Shown here: in pieces, positions 1 through 8,365 of the stretch
How the letters are laid out: each line of letters starts with the position of its first letter
How positions within the stretch are numbered: the first letter of the stretch is position 1
Origin: CAZPNX01 sp964518765
GTDB lineage: Bacteria; Edwardsbacteria; AC1; EtOH8
DNA: 64,000 nucleotides
Assembly: GCA_964518765.1 (NCBI GenBank)
Contig: CAZFJC010000001.1
Location: 1 to 64,000 of the forward strand
Direction of reading: 5' to 3'
Program-made: the position numbers and the translations under genes
Notes under the pieces: model-generated
Databases searched by the model: none
The model's input: only the letters and a program-made list of their open reading frames with translations
What the model was told of the DNA's origin: nothing

Positions 1-95
1 CAGAAGTCTCGAAAATCGCCATTTTTTAGTCCGAAACCTTAGGGTATTACCAAATCTAATTCCCACTGAAAGAAGAACCCTGAAAGAGGCTTGAA

Positions 96-1355
96 ATGGC
101 CATCGTACTTCCCTTCCGCGGCGTCCGCCCGCCCAAGAGCCTGGCCAAGCAGATCGCCGCCCCGCCCTACGACGTGGTCACCAGCCAGGAGGCCCGGGAG
201 ATAGCCTGGGGCAACGAGAGGAACTACCTGCACATCAGCCGCCCCGAGATCGACCTGCCGGAGGGCATCGACGAGCACGACGACAAGGTCTACGAACAGG
301 GGAGGGTCAACTATCGCAGGTTCCGCGACAGAGGATGGCTGACCCAGGACCCAAAACCATGTTTTTACATCTACAAGCAGATCATGCCCCTCAAGGAAAA
401 ACGGGGAGGCAGGCACATCCAGACCGGGCTGGTGGCGGTGGCCTCGGCCGAGGACTACGACCGGGACGTCATCAAGAAGCACGAGCACACCCGGCCCGAC
501 AAGGAGGACGACCGCACCCGGCACATCGCCACCATCGGGGCCAACACCGAGCCGGTGTTCTTCACCTACAAGCATCAGGCGGCCATCGATAAAATGGTCA
601 GGGCTTGGTGCCGGAAGAAACCGGAGTACAAGTTCAAGTCCGACGACGGGGTGGAGCATGTCCTATGGGTGGTGGACGACGACAAAACAATCGTTAGAAT
701 CACCGCCCTCTTCGCCAGGATGAAGCGCCTCTACGTGGCCGACGGCCACCATCGCTCGGCCGCCGCCTGGCGTTTGTGGAAGGACCGCAAGGCCAAGAAC
801 CCCAGACACACCGGCCGGGAGGGATACAATTTCTTTTTGACGGTGATCTTCCCCGACAATCAGATGAACATCATGCCCTACAACCGGGTGATCAAGGACC
901 TGAACGGGCTGTCCCCCGATGAGTTTCTGAGGAAGATCTCCGCCAAGTTCCAGGTCTCCGCGAACGGGCCGGATCGGCCAGGAGGCAAGGGAAGGTTCTC
1001 CATGTATCTGGGCGGCAAATGGTATCTCTTGAAGGCCCGCCCCGGAAGCTACAACGCCCAGGACCCGGTCAAACGGCTTGACGCCTCCATTCTCCAGGAC
1101 AACCTGCTGGGTCCGATCCTGGGCATCGAAAACCCCCGAACCGATAAGCGCATCAATTTTGTGGGCGGGATCAAGGGGACCCGGGAGCTCAAGAGGATGG
1201 TGGACTCCGGGGATTACGCCGTGGCCTTCTCCCTGCACCCGGTGAGCATGAGGCAGCTGATCTCGGTGGCCGACTCCGGACGGGTGATGCCCCCCAAGAG
1301 CACCTGGTTCGAGCCCAAGCTCAAGAGCGGGCTGTTCGTCCACGAGTACGACTGA
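96..1355 (+). CDS. DUF1015 family protein
   Basis: A 419-residue cytosolic protein with no signal peptide or membrane segment, the usual size for the DUF1015 family. Seen in the sequence: the N-terminal blocks LPFRGVRP and APPYDVV, the central signature KKHEHTRPDKEDDR, and YVADGHHRSAAAW from about residue 213. The biochemical role of the family is not established; in other anaerobes it is often found beside serine biosynthesis genes, which are not visible here. The ATG start is supported by an AGAGG ribosome-binding site a few bases upstream. The next gene begins 37 bp later but is a secreted protein, so a shared function is not implied. Family assignment is firm, function unknown. Confidence 0.88.
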   Translation: MAIVLPFRGVRPPKSLAKQIAAPPYDVVTSQEAREIAWGNERNYLHISRPEIDLPEGIDEHDDKVYEQGRVNYRRFRDRGWLTQDPKPCFYIYKQIMPLKEKRGGRHIQTGLVAVASAEDYDRDVIKKHEHTRPDKEDDRTRHIATIGANTEPVFFTYKHQAAIDKMVRAWCRKKPEYKFKSDDGVEHVLWVVDDDKTIVRITALFARMKRLYVADGHHRSAAAWRLWKDRKAKNPRHTGREGYNFFLTVIFPDNQMNIMPYNRVIKDLNGLSPDEFLRKISAKFQVSANGPDRPGGKGRFSMYLGGKWYLLKARPGSYNAQDPVKRLDASILQDNLLGPILGIENPRTDKRINFVGGIKGTRELKRMVDSGDYAVAFSLHPVSMRQLISVADSGRVMPPKSTWFEPKLKSGLFVHEYD

Positions 1356-1392
1356 GGGTCTGGAAGCATCTAAAAATACAAGGAGGAAATCA

Positions 1393-2985
1393 ATGCGAGC
1401 CGCGGCTATTTGGGCTATAGCCTTGCTCCTGTCCTTACCAGTTTCGAGAGCGGCCGCCCAGCAGCTTCTGTGGTCCTATCCCTGCGGATTCGGGGTCTAT
1501 GCCAGCGACGACCTGGGCGATATTGACGGGGACGGCATCCCGGACATAGTATGCGGCAAGTACTACTCGAACACCGGCAGCGAGCTTTTCGCCCTGAGCG
1601 GCGCCGATGGCCGCCTCATCTGGGAGTCCAACGATTGCCTCGGCCTCTGGGGCACCCACGGCCTGATGGCCGTGCCCGACCTGGACGGGGACGGCCGCCG
1701 GGAGGTGTTGATGGGCACGCCGGGCGGGGTGGGCGAGGGCCGCAGCATTTACCTCAAGTCCGGGGCCAGCGGGGCCACCATCTTCCAATATTCGACCTAT
1801 GACGGGCCTAACAATGGCTGGGTGTATGCGGTGAATCGGATCGGGGACGTCAATGGCAACGACACCTTCGACCTCCTGGCGGCGGTCGGGGGCAACAGCA
1901 CCAACCCCAGCGGCACCGTCTTCTGCTTCGACGGCAGCAGCCGGGCCGGGGCCGTCCAGATACTATGGACCTTCAGCATCCCCGGGGACGGGGCCCAGTG
2001 CGTCTGTTCCCTGGGGGATGTCAACGGGGATTCGATCCCGGACGCGGCGGCCGGGGCCGGGGGTAACGGAACGGACAACAGGGTGTTCGGCATAAATGGG
2101 GCCACCGGGGCCCAGCTGTGGCAGTTCAACGCCGGGAACAGCGTCTCCGATGTCGTGGATATCGGGGACATCGACGGCGACGGGTTCCACGATCTGGCTG
2201 CCGGCGGATGGGAGGACACCGTCTACTGCCTGAAGGGGAACAACGGAGGGCTTTTATGGAAGACGGGCATCGGCGACATCATCATGGACCTGGAGAGGCT
2301 GCCGGACGCCAATGATGACGGCCGGGACGAGGTGGTGGTCGGTTCCTGGTCCGATTACCTCCATTGCCTCAGCGGTGCCAGCGGGGCCTTCCTCAAGTCG
2401 GCCCTGGTGGCCAACGACGTCTGGTCGGTGGACGCGGTGAACGATATCGATCACGACGGCCTTTGGGAGATGGTGGGCGGCAGCCTGGGTGACGGCAACG
2501 GCCGGGCGGCCGCCTGGGCGGTGACCGGGGCGGGCGGTCCGGCATGGCAGCAGGACTTCACCGAGAGGGTCTACGACGTCCAAACGGTGGGCGACGTCAC
2601 CGGGGATGGGGTGGCCGAGGTTTGCGTCTGCCTGCAGGACCAGGGGGACATGAGCGAGCACGTCCTGCTCTACGACGTCGCCCTGCCGACCGGCGTCTCC
2701 GGCCGGCCGGAGGCCACGGCGGCGGCGCTGGCCGCAGGAAGGCTCCGCCTGTGGCCCAATCCGTGCCGCGACCGGGTGAGACTGTCATGCCCGGCCGGAT
2801 GGGGGCGGATCGAGGCCGCCATCTACGACCTGTCAGGCCGCCGGGTGGGGACGGCAGCCGCCGCCGGAAGAGGGACGGGCGACGAGGTCGAACTGACGAC
2901 CTCCGGCCTGGCCTGCGGGGTTTACTTCGTCAGGCTGGTAGGCGGCGGCGCCTCGGCCTGGGGCCGCTTAGTGGTCTCCCGGTGA
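1393..2985 (+). CDS. Secreted FG-GAP/VCBS-repeat protein with C-terminal sorting domain
   Basis: A 530-residue exported protein. Residues 1-23 form a signal peptide (charged start, hydrophobic ALLLSLP core, AAAQQ cleavage region). About eight repeats carrying acidic loops such as DIDGDGIPD, DLDGDGRRE, DVNGDSIPD and DANDDGRDE are spread over residues 35-430; these are FG-GAP/VCBS-type calcium-loop blades, expected to fold as a beta-propeller. From about residue 453 (LWPNP) to the end is an Ig-like domain with IYDLSGRRV and GVYFVRL, the pattern of type-9 secretion C-terminal (type A) sorting domains. The protein is therefore probably delivered to or across the outer membrane. No secretion-system genes are in the window. 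A strong AGGAGG site precedes the ATG. Ligand or role unknown. Confidence 0.85.
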   Translation: MRAAAIWAIALLLSLPVSRAAAQQLLWSYPCGFGVYASDDLGDIDGDGIPDIVCGKYYSNTGSELFALSGADGRLIWESNDCLGLWGTHGLMAVPDLDGDGRREVLMGTPGGVGEGRSIYLKSGASGATIFQYSTYDGPNNGWVYAVNRIGDVNGNDTFDLLAAVGGNSTNPSGTVFCFDGSSRAGAVQILWTFSIPGDGAQCVCSLGDVNGDSIPDAAAGAGGNGTDNRVFGINGATGAQLWQFNAGNSVSDVVDIGDIDGDGFHDLAAGGWEDTVYCLKGNNGGLLWKTGIGDIIMDLERLPDANDDGRDEVVVGSWSDYLHCLSGASGAFLKSALVANDVWSVDAVNDIDHDGLWEMVGGSLGDGNGRAAAWAVTGAGGPAWQQDFTERVYDVQTVGDVTGDGVAEVCVCLQDQGDMSEHVLLYDVALPTGVSGRPEATAAALAAGRLRLWPNPCRDRVRLSCPAGWGRIEAAIYDLSGRRVGTAAAAGRGTGDEVELTTSGLACGVYFVRLVGGGASAWGRLVVSR

Positions 2986-3023
2986 ATCGCCTTTCAACGA
3001 TAAAAAGACAGTAAGAATTAATC

Positions 3024-4376
3024 ATGTGCGGAGTCTGCGGGGTCTACAACTTCGAGAGGGCGGCGGAGATGCTCTACCTGGGCATCTTCGCCCTGCAGCA
3101 CCGGGGCCAGGACAACGCCGGGATGGCGGTCTGGGACGGACGGGAGCCAAGGATCCACAAGGACCGCGGCCTGGTCTTCGACATCTTCCAGCCCCAGGTG
3201 CTGGCCGGGCTCACGGGGACGGTCGGCATCGGCCATACCCGCTACCCCACCGCCGGGGACAGTTCGACCGCCAACGCCCAGCCGCACTACGCCGACACCC
3301 GCGAGGGACGGATGGTGATCGTCTCCAATGGCGACGTCACCAACATGTTGGAGCAGACGCGGCTGCTCCGCTCCCGTGGCTTTACCCCCTACGGATCCAA
3401 CGACGCCGAGGTCATCGTGGCCACCGTGGCCTACCACTACGAGCAGACCGGGGACGTGGCCCGGGCCATCGGACTGATGATGGACGAGGTCAGGGGCAGC
3501 TACTCGGCTATCCTGCTCTTCAGGGGCGAGCTCTACGTCTTCCGCGACCCTCTGGGAATCAGACCCCTGGCCATGGGGCGGCTGGACGGGAGGTGGCTGT
3601 TCGCCTCGGAGAGCTGCGCCATCGAGACTATGGGCGGAACCTTCGAGCGCGAGGTGTCCCCGGGCGAGCTGGTGGCGGTCTCGGCCAGGGGCCTGGAGTC
3701 GAGGCAGCTCCGGGAGCCGCCACGGCTGGCCCACTGCGTCTTCGAGCATATATACTTCTCCCGGCCGGACAGCGTCATCTACGGGGAGAGCGTGGCCCAG
3801 AAGCGTTTCATGCTGGGCCAGCGGCTGGCCGAGGAGCACCCGGCCATGGCCGACCTGGTGATGCCGGTGCCAGACTCTTCCAACAATGCCGCCCTGGGAT
3901 ACTCGGTCCGCTCGAAGCTGCCCTACAAGCTGGCCCTAATCCGCAGCCACTACATCGGCCGGACCTTCATCGGCTCCACCCAGGCCATCCGGGATTTCGC
4001 CGTCAAGCTCAAGTTCAACCCGGACCGGAGCCTGATCCGGGGCAAGGGCCTGGCGGTGGTAGACGATTCCATCGTCCGGGGCACCACCTCCAAGAAAATC
4101 ATGGGCATGCTGCGCGAGGCCGGCGCCCATCAGATACACCTGAGGATAGCCTCGCCGCCCATCACCCATTCCTGCTTCTATGGGGTGGACACCCCGCGGC
4201 GCTCCGAGCTGATCGCTGCCTCCAAGCCGGCGGAGGCCATTCGTGACTTCGTGGGGGTGGAAAGCCTAGGCTACCTGTCCCTGGAGGGGCTGAGGTCGTG
4301 CCTGGCCAGGCCAGGGGACTATTGCTATGCCTGTCTGACCGGGGACTATCCGGTGCCGCCACCAGATTTCAAATGA
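3024..4376 (+). CDS. purF: Amidophosphoribosyltransferase
   Basis: First committed enzyme of de novo purine synthesis: transfers glutamine amide nitrogen to PRPP, giving phosphoribosylamine. At 450 residues it is a normal length. The class-II glutaminase nucleophile is Cys2 (MCGVCGV), exposed once Met1 is removed, so there is no long propeptide. The PRPP loop VVDDSIVRGTT lies at about residues 345-355. Cys238, Cys384, Cys434 and Cys437 sit where the 4Fe-4S ligands of the Bacillus subtilis enzyme lie, so this is the Fe-S, oxygen-sensitive type of PurF. It stands alone rather than in a pur operon; no other de novo purine gene is seen in the window. Confidence 0.97.
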   Translation: MCGVCGVYNFERAAEMLYLGIFALQHRGQDNAGMAVWDGREPRIHKDRGLVFDIFQPQVLAGLTGTVGIGHTRYPTAGDSSTANAQPHYADTREGRMVIVSNGDVTNMLEQTRLLRSRGFTPYGSNDAEVIVATVAYHYEQTGDVARAIGLMMDEVRGSYSAILLFRGELYVFRDPLGIRPLAMGRLDGRWLFASESCAIETMGGTFEREVSPGELVAVSARGLESRQLREPPRLAHCVFEHIYFSRPDSVIYGESVAQKRFMLGQRLAEEHPAMADLVMPVPDSSNNAALGYSVRSKLPYKLALIRSHYIGRTFIGSTQAIRDFAVKLKFNPDRSLIRGKGLAVVDDSIVRGTTSKKIMGMLREAGAHQIHLRIASPPITHSCFYGVDTPRRSELIAASKPAEAIRDFVGVESLGYLSLEGLRSCLARPGDYCYACLTGDYPVPPPDFK

Positions 4377-4432
4377 GCCTTGCCAAGGCGTTGCCGTATA
4401 TGGGAAATTTTTAAAAAAATTCGGAAAACCCC

Positions 4433-4461
4433 TTGACATCCGAACCGATTTATGAGAACAT
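4433..4461 (+). promoter_or_regulatory. Possible sigma-70-type promoter upstream of the first csgG gene
   Basis: A perfect -35 box TTGACA (4433-4438) is followed after 17 bp by GAACAT (4456-4461), which matches TATAAT at only three positions. The surrounding gap is AT-rich compared with the genes around it. It would start transcription shortly before the ribosome-binding site TAGGAG of the CsgG-family gene. The -10 element is weak, so the call rests mainly on the -35 box and position. Confidence 0.4.
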
Positions 4462-4494
4462 TTTAAATAATAATTCAGTAGGAGTCCCTTTATT

Positions 4495-5838
4495 ATGAAG
4501 ATCAAAGTCGTCCTGCTTTCCCTGGTGACGGTGCTGATGGCGACCACAATATATGCCGGCGGCAAGTTCTATAACTACTACGAAGAGGGCCTGGCCTATA
4601 TGAAGCGCGGGGACTGGGACCGGGCCATCGAGGAGTTCAAGGCCGCCGTCTCCCTGGAGTTCAAGGACCGTCCCAACGTCAGGACCTACGGGATGCATTT
4701 CATCGACTACTTCCCCCACCGGGAGATGGGTATCTGCTACTTCCACCTGGGCGATACCGAGAACGCCTCCAAGCAGCTGCAGATATCTCAGGCTTTCTCT
4801 TCCTCCAAGCGCACCTCCGAATTCCTGGCCAAGCTGGGCAAGGGCGAGGCCCCGCCGCCGCAGGCCCCCACCGGCATCAGCCGGGAGGAGCAGGAGCGGC
4901 TGGCCCGGGAGAAGGCCCAAATAGAGGCTGAGAAGAAGCGCCTGGCCGACCAGATGGCCGCCCTGGAGCTCAAGAAGAAGGCTCAGGATGAGGAGGCCGC
5001 CCGCAAGGCGGCCGAGGAGGAAAGGCGGCTGGCGGCCGAGCGCGAACGTCTGGCCAAGCTGGAGGCCGAACGTCTGGCCAAGGAGCGGGAGCTGCTGTCC
5101 AAGGGCCAGCTGCCCACCGGAGCCCTGACCTATGACGCCAGCCGGGTGACCCAGGTGGGCACCAGGCTGTCGCTGGCGGTGCTGCCCTTCGACAACAAGG
5201 GGAGCAGCCCCGAGGTGGCCAGCATGGTGCAGGACAACATGATCACCACCCTCTACAACCTACGCCGCTTCAAAATCCTGGAGCGCTCCAAGATCGACGA
5301 GATCGTCAAGGAGCAGAAGCTGGGGATGACCGGTTTCATCGATCCGGCCAAGGCGGTCAAGGTGGGCAAGGTCATCGGGGTGGACGCCATCCTCATGGGC
5401 TCCATCTCCTCCACCGCCACCGGGGTGGCCATCACCGCCCGGATGATCGACACCGAGACCGGCACCATCATCACCGCCAAGGACGCCTTCTCGGACCAGA
5501 CCTCCCTGCAGAACATCAAGGGCATGTCCCAGGACATCGCCATCCAGATCTACAACGACGTACCCCTGGTGGAGGGATACGTCATCAAGGTCGATCCCAC
5601 CCAGATCATCCTGGACGTGGGCTTCAACAAGGGCATGCGCAAAGGCATGAAGATGGTGATCTACAAGGAGGGCGACGCCATCACCCACCCGGCCACCGGC
5701 GAGATCCTGGGCAAGACGGTCACCAAGCTGGGCGAGGTGCTGCTGACGGAGGTCCAGGAGAAGATGTCCGAGGCCAGCATCCTGGAGAAGGAGCCGGGGC
5801 AGGCCCTGGCGGTGGGGAACAAAGTGGTGGCCAAGTGA
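4495..5838 (+). CDS. CsgG-family envelope protein with coiled coil
   Basis: A 447-residue exported protein. Residues 1-21 form a signal peptide ending in IYAG. Residues 25-110 contain a TPR-like stretch (YEEGLAYMKRGDWDRAIEEF). Residues 120-200 are a long charged Ala/Glu/Lys/Arg coiled coil. Residues 220-330 are a CsgG/TolB-N-type domain (LAVLPFDNKG, RFKILERSKIDEIVKEQKLG, GKVIGVDAILMGSIS). The C-terminal 80 residues resemble the FlgT C-terminal domain (HPATGEILGKTVTKLGEV) and recur in the two other CsgG-type proteins of this cluster. CsgG proteins of curli systems form outer-membrane export channels, but many relatives are not shown to be pores and no lipobox is seen here. It opens the envelope cluster; an exact role is not inferable. 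Confidence 0.8.
   Translation: MKIKVVLLSLVTVLMATTIYAGGKFYNYYEEGLAYMKRGDWDRAIEEFKAAVSLEFKDRPNVRTYGMHFIDYFPHREMGICYFHLGDTENASKQLQISQAFSSSKRTSEFLAKLGKGEAPPPQAPTGISREEQERLAREKAQIEAEKKRLADQMAALELKKKAQDEEAARKAAEEERRLAAERERLAKLEAERLAKERELLSKGQLPTGALTYDASRVTQVGTRLSLAVLPFDNKGSSPEVASMVQDNMITTLYNLRRFKILERSKIDEIVKEQKLGMTGFIDPAKAVKVGKVIGVDAILMGSISSTATGVAITARMIDTETGTIITAKDAFSDQTSLQNIKGMSQDIAIQIYNDVPLVEGYVIKVDPTQIILDVGFNKGMRKGMKMVIYKEGDAITHPATGEILGKTVTKLGEVLLTEVQEKMSEASILEKEPGQALAVGNKVVAK
5722..5838 (+). repeat. 117-bp 3' end of csgG gene, duplicated at 6767-6883
   Basis: The last 117 bp of the CsgG-family gene, including its stop codon, reappear in the same orientation at 6767-6883 with about 8 mismatches counted by eye (about 93% identity, no gaps). 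The two copies flank the small-ORF plus nucleotidyltransferase cassette, leaving that cassette between a whole gene and an orphan tail of the same gene. Confidence 0.93.
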
Positions 5839-5858
5839 CCGGTTGATGGCATATTGTC

Positions 5859-6080
5859 ATGGGAAAAAAATTTATCGACGAAGACCGGCAATGGTTGAGA
5901 TTGTCGCCGGCAAAACGGATGATAGAGACGGCCAAGCTGTGGCATTTCTATCTCGCCATGGGAGGCAAGCTTGACCCAGAGCCCGATCCTCAAAGCCCTT
6001 TCTACCTTCCAACGCCACAGAATAAAGAGCCTGTTGATAGGCGGCCAGGCGTGCATCGTTTACGGCGCCGCCGAGTTTAG
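5859..6080 (+). CDS. Small conserved-looking protein paired with nucleotidyltransferase
   Basis: A 73-residue reading frame starting ATG just after the csgG stop. It has a plausible composition for a real cytosolic protein: DEDRQWLRLSPAKRMIETAK is followed by LWHFYLAMGG and LDPEPDPQSPFY, and it ends in an Arg-rich tail (HRLRRRRV). I recall similar short proteins with an EPDPQSP segment and basic end lying directly before nucleotidyltransferase genes in other bacteria; that is memory, not a search. The gene overlaps the following nucleotidyltransferase frame by about 110 bp, a tight translational coupling such as toxin-antitoxin pairs often show. Function unknown. It could also be a spurious frame, but the overlap and composition argue against that. 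Confidence 0.55.
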   Translation: MGKKFIDEDRQWLRLSPAKRMIETAKLWHFYLAMGGKLDPEPDPQSPFYLPTPQNKEPVDRRPGVHRLRRRRV

Positions 6081-6733
6081 CCGGGATTCGGATTTCGTAG
6101 TTCTTTGCAGCAGAAAAAACCTGGAAAGGCTGAAGGCGGCCCTGGGGGAGCTGAAGGCCGTAAACATCTATGTCCCCCCCCCTGGAACCCGGTTATCTGG
6201 CCAAAGGACATGCCTGCCATTTCCGCTGTCTGGCGAAGGGGGTGGAGGGGCTTAGGATCGATGTCATGGCCAAGCTGCGGGGGTGCGGCGGATTCGGCGC
6301 ACTGTGGCGGCGCCGGAAAACCGTACGCCTGCCGCGGGGATTGGCCGTATACGTCATCGGCCTCGGGGACCTGGTCCAGAGCAAGAAGACCCAGCGGGAC
6401 AAGGATTGGCTGATGCTGGGCCGCCTGGTGCAAAACGACATCGTCCTGCATCCGCGGCCCTCGGCGGCCAGGGTTAGATGGTGGCTGAAGGAGTGCCGCC
6501 ACCCGGAAACATTGGTTGATCTGGCGGCCAGATTTCGAAAGCCGGCATGGGCAGTCGTAAAGAGCCGCTCCGTCCTCCGTCACGCGTTGAAAGGGGATAT
6601 CGATAAGCTAAGGAAAGGCTTGTCCCTGGAGGAGAACAGGGAAAGAAAGGCCGACATCCGGTATTGGGCCCCCCTGAGAAAAGAGCTTGAGCGGATGCGG
6701 GACCTTGCGGCGAAAACAGGGGTTCAAACCTAG
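5971..6733 (+). pseudogene. Nucleotidyltransferase-domain protein, frameshifted at a C9 tract
   Basis: Two adjoining frames together encode about 250 residues of one nucleotidyltransferase-fold protein. The first (from a TTG at 5971) gives LLIGGQACIVYG and SRDSDFVVL, the GG plus DxD-like pattern of the Pol-beta/MNT and AbiEii-like superfamily. The second (to 6733) continues with EPGYLAKGHACHFRC, LRIDVMAKLRG and an alpha-helical C-terminus. The break falls in a run of nine C residues (6174-6182); with eight, the sequence would read NIYVPPLEPGYL straight through. This may be a true mutation, phase variation at the homopolymer, or a sequencing error. With the small upstream gene it forms a two-gene cassette of unknown function, possibly toxin-antitoxin-like. 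No mobility gene is seen. Confidence 0.7.
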
Positions 6734-6766
6734 AAATTCCTAAGGTGGTTTAGGGAGACAACCTCC

Positions 6767-6883
6767 ACCAAGCTGGGCGAGGTGCTGCTGACGGAGGTCC
6801 GGGAGAAGATGTCCGAGGCCAGCATCCTGGAGAAGGAGCCGGGGCAGACACTGGCGGTGGGGAATAAGGTAATGGCAAAGTGA
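6767..6883 (+). pseudogene. Orphan 3' fragment of a CsgG-family gene
   Basis: Encodes TKLGEVLLTEVREKMSEASI and the rest of the C-terminal tail, nearly identical to the end of the CsgG-family protein encoded just upstream, and ends at the matching stop codon. It follows the nucleotidyltransferase stop in the same frame after only 11 codons and has no start or upstream csgG part. Most mismatches lie in its last third, so the copy has been separate for some time. It is either the stump of a tandem csgG paralogue replaced by the cassette or a duplication made when the cassette inserted. Confidence 0.85.
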
Positions 6884-7005
6884 TGCCAACTGAAAATAAA
6901 GTTAAAAGCATAAAGAGAGGGGGTGGTTGTTATCGGCTGACCGTTATAAGGACCCAAGATGCACCTTGAAATCAACTAAAAATAAATAAGGAGAAAGGCA
7001 GACCG

Positions 7006-8271
7006 ATGCGGAAACTCGGTGTCATCATTTTTGTGGTCGCTGCTTCCGCAGGGATCGCATCAGCTCAATTTGGCCACCTTCCCCTTGACTACAACATTCT
7101 CGGCGGCGGAGCGCGCGCCCACGGGATGGGGGGCGCTTTCATTGGCGTTGCCGACGACGCGACCGCCACTTCCTGGAACCCCGCCGGGATAGCGCAATTG
7201 GACAAGTTCGAGGCTTCGGCCGTGGCCAATTTCTCTTTGAAGAAGTACACCTTCAAAACGGACATCAACGCGCCGTCCATACCATACACCGAGACGGACG
7301 AATACACGACCAATTCGAACCACATAGCGCCCAATTTTTTCAGCCTGGCCGCGCCCCTGAAACTCGGGGAGCGGAACCTGGTCATTGCCATAGCCTATCA
7401 GCGCATGATCGACTTTGGATATGACATAGAAGAGGACTCGTCCACATACAGCTGGGATTACACCGTGAGGGGCGGCATAGATGCTATTTCTCCAGCCATT
7501 GCCATACAGCTTACGCCGAAATTCATGATCGGGGTCGCCGGTAACATAATCGTGAACGGGGTCAACCACAAATCCGAGTACGTTGACAAGACAGCCAGCA
7601 TCACGACCAACATCGAGCGCGACTACAAAAGCTCCGGTTTCAATATCAACGGCGGCGTGCTGATCCAGGCCAGCCCCAAGTTCAACATCGGCGCTTCGAT
7701 CAGGCTGCCGTTCACGATCACCGACGAGTACACATACACCTGGGAGCAGACCAGCGCCACTTCATTTGACACGACCTACCCGGACCAGGAAACCACATAT
7801 CCGATGATGTTCGGATTGGGCGTCGCCTTCAAGCCGACGGACAACCTGATGCTGGCGGCCGACTACGAACGACGCAATTACGAATCCTCCGAGTTCACTT
7901 ACGGCCAACCCCGGACGACCGAGGAAATGGGCTGGAACAACGTCAACCAGTTCCGGGTGGGCATGGAGTACGTGGCCGTCAGCCCGGCGGCTGTCTTCCC
8001 GATCAGGTTGGGATTCCGGACGGCTCCGAGGCTGGCTTATGAGAAGTATGAGTACAATGGGACGACGACCGACTCGACAAACATAACCGGCCTGGTCTTC
8101 ACCGGCGGTTTCGGCATGAAATTCGGCAATGTCTGGTTTGATCTGGCTTACGAATTGGGATTGTCGGATGTCTGGAGTTATACAGGTGAGTATCCCAACG
8201 GCGATTTTGAGGAGTATAAAATTAAGGAAATGTCGAATAATATTATCGCCTCATGTATTTTCCATTTTTAG
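7006..8271 (+). CDS. OMPP1/FadL-type outer-membrane barrel protein
   Basis: A 421-residue outer-membrane protein. A signal peptide of about 20 residues (ending ASAQ) is followed by GGGARAHGMGGAFIGVADDATATSWNPAG (residues 31-59; pattern GxGARAxGMGGAxxAxADDxxAxxxNPAG), the hallmark of OMPP1/FadL/TodX and PorV-like proteins. The rest alternates polar and hydrophobic residues with aromatic girdles and ends in CIFHF, an aromatic C-terminus expected for barrel insertion. FadL proteins pass hydrophobic substrates; PorV relatives serve type-9 secretion. Either role is possible and the sequence does not decide between them. Its codons look more AT-rich than those of the neighbours. A GGAG ribosome-binding site precedes the ATG. 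Confidence 0.82.
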   Translation: MRKLGVIIFVVAASAGIASAQFGHLPLDYNILGGGARAHGMGGAFIGVADDATATSWNPAGIAQLDKFEASAVANFSLKKYTFKTDINAPSIPYTETDEYTTNSNHIAPNFFSLAAPLKLGERNLVIAIAYQRMIDFGYDIEEDSSTYSWDYTVRGGIDAISPAIAIQLTPKFMIGVAGNIIVNGVNHKSEYVDKTASITTNIERDYKSSGFNINGGVLIQASPKFNIGASIRLPFTITDEYTYTWEQTSATSFDTTYPDQETTYPMMFGLGVAFKPTDNLMLAADYERRNYESSEFTYGQPRTTEEMGWNNVNQFRVGMEYVAVSPAAVFPIRLGFRTAPRLAYEKYEYNGTTTDSTNITGLVFTGGFGMKFGNVWFDLAYELGLSDVWSYTGEYPNGDFEEYKIKEMSNNIIASCIFHF

Positions 8272-8365
8272 TGACTAGATGAATACCTTACTTCAGTATC
8301 GATATCTTGGCTATAAGTAAAAAGATATCACCAGGCTTAAAACCTATGCAGAGGAGTTCGATTAA

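Noticed and set aside
1..95. Possible promoter or gene tail at the left edge
   Set aside because: AT-rich but no paired -35/-10 boxes and no frame that can be assigned.
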